Of a stretch of DNA of 64,000 nt, positions 62,839 to 64,000 are shown one piece after another. Under the pieces are notes generated by a model that saw only the letters and a program-made list of their open reading frames with translations, did not search any database and was not told where the DNA came from. Position numbers and translations under genes: made by a program. Location: assembly GCF_026262505.1 (NCBI RefSeq), contig NC_067207.1, positions 504,252 through 568,251 of the forward strand, given 5' to 3'. This stretch comes from Trichomonas vaginalis G3. Taxonomy: Eukaryota > Parabasalia > Trichomonadida > Trichomonadidae. Each line of letters starts with the position of its first letter. Positions within the stretch are counted from its first letter, which is position 1.

Positions 62839-63068
62839 ATGCGTATGAAGCTGACAGAGCTAAACGTTTATATTTTGGTCAATACTCTCTCACACTTACT
62901 GACAAATATATTGTTATTTCTGATGGAAATACCGAGAAATACATAACATGGAAGGACTATGAAAAGTTTGACCCTATTTTAACTCCATGTACAATGCCAT
63001 TCATTGTAAATGGTGAAGTTGTCATGAAGAACGACACAACTGTTATAGGTCTGTATATGAAGCGTTAG
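62823..63068 (+). CDS. Unrecognised short coding region with CTMPFI motif
   Basis: An 81-codon frame beginning MSIAAYAYEADRAKR. It contains DPILTPCTMPFI followed by NGEVVMKNDTTV, a pattern that recurs downstream near 63101 and 63361. It is probably part of a larger coding region with the frame at 63148-64000, but the window does not show one continuous frame and the relation is left open. An origin in a large virus-like element cannot be excluded from so little sequence; no capsid, polymerase, integrase or protease signature is visible. Confidence 0.4.
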   Translation: MSIAAYAYEADRAKRLYFGQYSLTLTDKYIVISDGNTEKYITWKDYEKFDPILTPCTMPFIVNGEVVMKNDTTVIGLYMKR

Positions 63069-63147
63069 AATATATGTTGAATTATAATCCCGAAAGATTT
63101 GACCCAAGCACTACGTCATGTACAATGCCTTTTATTAAGGATGGTGA

Positions 63148-64000
63148 AATCGTAAGAGTTCCGATTCAACGGTTTACACAGCTGTTCAAAACAGTTTACA
63201 AAACATTTTAGCGAATATCTTTAATTCAGAAACTACAGAAATAAAATTACCATATATAACAGATGCTAAAGAAATTAAATCAAAAACGACAACATTATTT
63301 ACGTCACTTAATGATTTAATGACTTATATCATTAATATTCCTGCACCAACTACAGCATTTGATCCAAACTCGACGGTTTGCAGTGTACCTTTCATAAAGG
63401 ACAGTTCATTAATTGTTTTAAGGGATTCAACAGTTAATGAATCATTAAAGGCGTCATTAATGAAAATCATTGATTTTAACTCATTCACGAATACATATAA
63501 TTCATTCATTAATGTTTCATATGCTTCTAAAGAAGGTGAGCCAAAAACTATCGATAAAGCGGTGTATGAAATAAAAGCATCAACGACGAAATTGAATTCG
63601 TTAACTTTTGACGGTGATAGTTTCGTTAATGACATAACATCGGGGAAAACAATTTTAACGAAAGAATATTTAAAATCTCATGTTAGTGAGTTCGTTGAAA
63701 TTGAAAAAGAAGGTGGAATTAAGTTCGATCCACTGAATTTCATTTTCAGCTTAGCGAATGCGGGTGTTAGTTTCGCTGAATGGACAACTATACAGAGTGA
63801 AATAAATGCAATATGGACGTTTTTGGGGTCAAAAGCGGGAATGGGTGAGCTTGTAAATGCTGCAAGAACATTAGGTGAAACAGGAAATTTTGTAGATGGT
63901 TTTAAAAGACTTGTTTCAAATGTTTTAACAAACACAAAGAAATTATTTAGATATACCATACATAACGGACGGATTTTCGAACAGGTAGCAACAAACCCTC
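63148..64000 (+). CDS. Unrecognised coding region, open to window end
   Basis: An open frame of about 284 codons with no stop before the window edge; the first in-frame ATG is at 63319. Composition is Ser/Thr/Asn/Ile-rich with few Cys and no evident membrane segment. It contains DPNSTVCSVPFIKD followed by VLRDSTVNESLKASL, matching the motif near 62970 and 63101; motif starts are spaced 131 and 260 bp, suggesting an internal ~130-bp (about 43-residue) repeat. This composition with repeats suits a structural or fibre-like protein, but that is inference. Minus-strand frames over the same region are treated as shadows. Confidence 0.5.

Noticed and set aside
63324-63959. Minus-strand frames of 93-103 codons near the window end
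   Set aside because: They lie opposite a longer plus-strand open frame that carries a repeated motif; they are most likely shadows.

Overview
ORGANISM. The window looks like nuclear DNA of a parabasalid flagellate (a trichomonad such as Trichomonas or Tritrichomonas). Three things point there: AT-rich DNA; an axonemal gene fragment (CFAP58); and pseudogenes resembling the very large trichomonad family of cysteine- and asparagine-rich, beta-helix-like surface proteins, one with an initiator-like TCATTA motif 8 nt upstream of its ATG. The genus cannot be fixed from sequence alone. LAYOUT. Almost all of the window is one unit of about 6.32 kb, or 6.66 kb when it carries three extra 112-bp repeats, present nine times. 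Plus-orientation units have their CFAP58 ORF at 773, 7428, 13747, 37796, 44448, 50766 and 57085; minus-orientation units have it at 22794 and 29113. Each unit holds, left to right in plus orientation: (1) a 68-bp terminal inverted repeat (TIR); (2) an AT-rich spacer; (3) a minus-strand C-terminal fragment of a surface-protein gene; (4) a plus-strand 365-codon ORF whose last ~310 codons are the C-terminal third of CFAP58; (5) a minus-strand degenerate middle fragment and then a longer broken copy of the same surface-protein family; (6) the second TIR; (7) AT-rich DNA; (8) a 112-bp tandem repeat (2 or 5 copies) containing a ~25-bp-arm hairpin; (9) AT-rich DNA; (10) a GC-rich block of ~1.38 kb made almost entirely of about 23 consecutive hairpins; (11) AT-rich DNA. 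No transposase, rRNA or tRNA was recognised in the unit. ASSEMBLY. Two 100-N gaps (18314-18413, 62563-62662) split the window into three contigs. The middle contig begins with an 11.57-kb arm (18414 to about 29980) that mirrors its own right end (about 50996-62562): every matched ORF boundary checked sums to 80,976, and private variants are shared. From about 29980 to 36240 the sequence is full of small indels, with an almost unreadable core at 32860-35720, and looks like unpolished long-read sequence. The first contig (1-18313) is collinear with 37021-55333 at an offset of about 37,020. The reliable non-redundant content may be only the four plus-orientation units from 36240 to 62562, whose 112-bp copy numbers run 5-2-2-5(+1 degraded). 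The last 1.3 kb (62663-64000) is unrelated: two divergent, unrecognised coding regions, one with a recurring CT(M/V)PFI motif. FUNCTION. The unit reads as an amplified non-autonomous repeat that has captured host gene fragments, attached to an unusual hairpin array. The array is the best candidate for something undescribed: short and long hairpins alternate every ~120 bp, two long classes alternate for much of it, and stem sequences differ between modules while pairing is kept.
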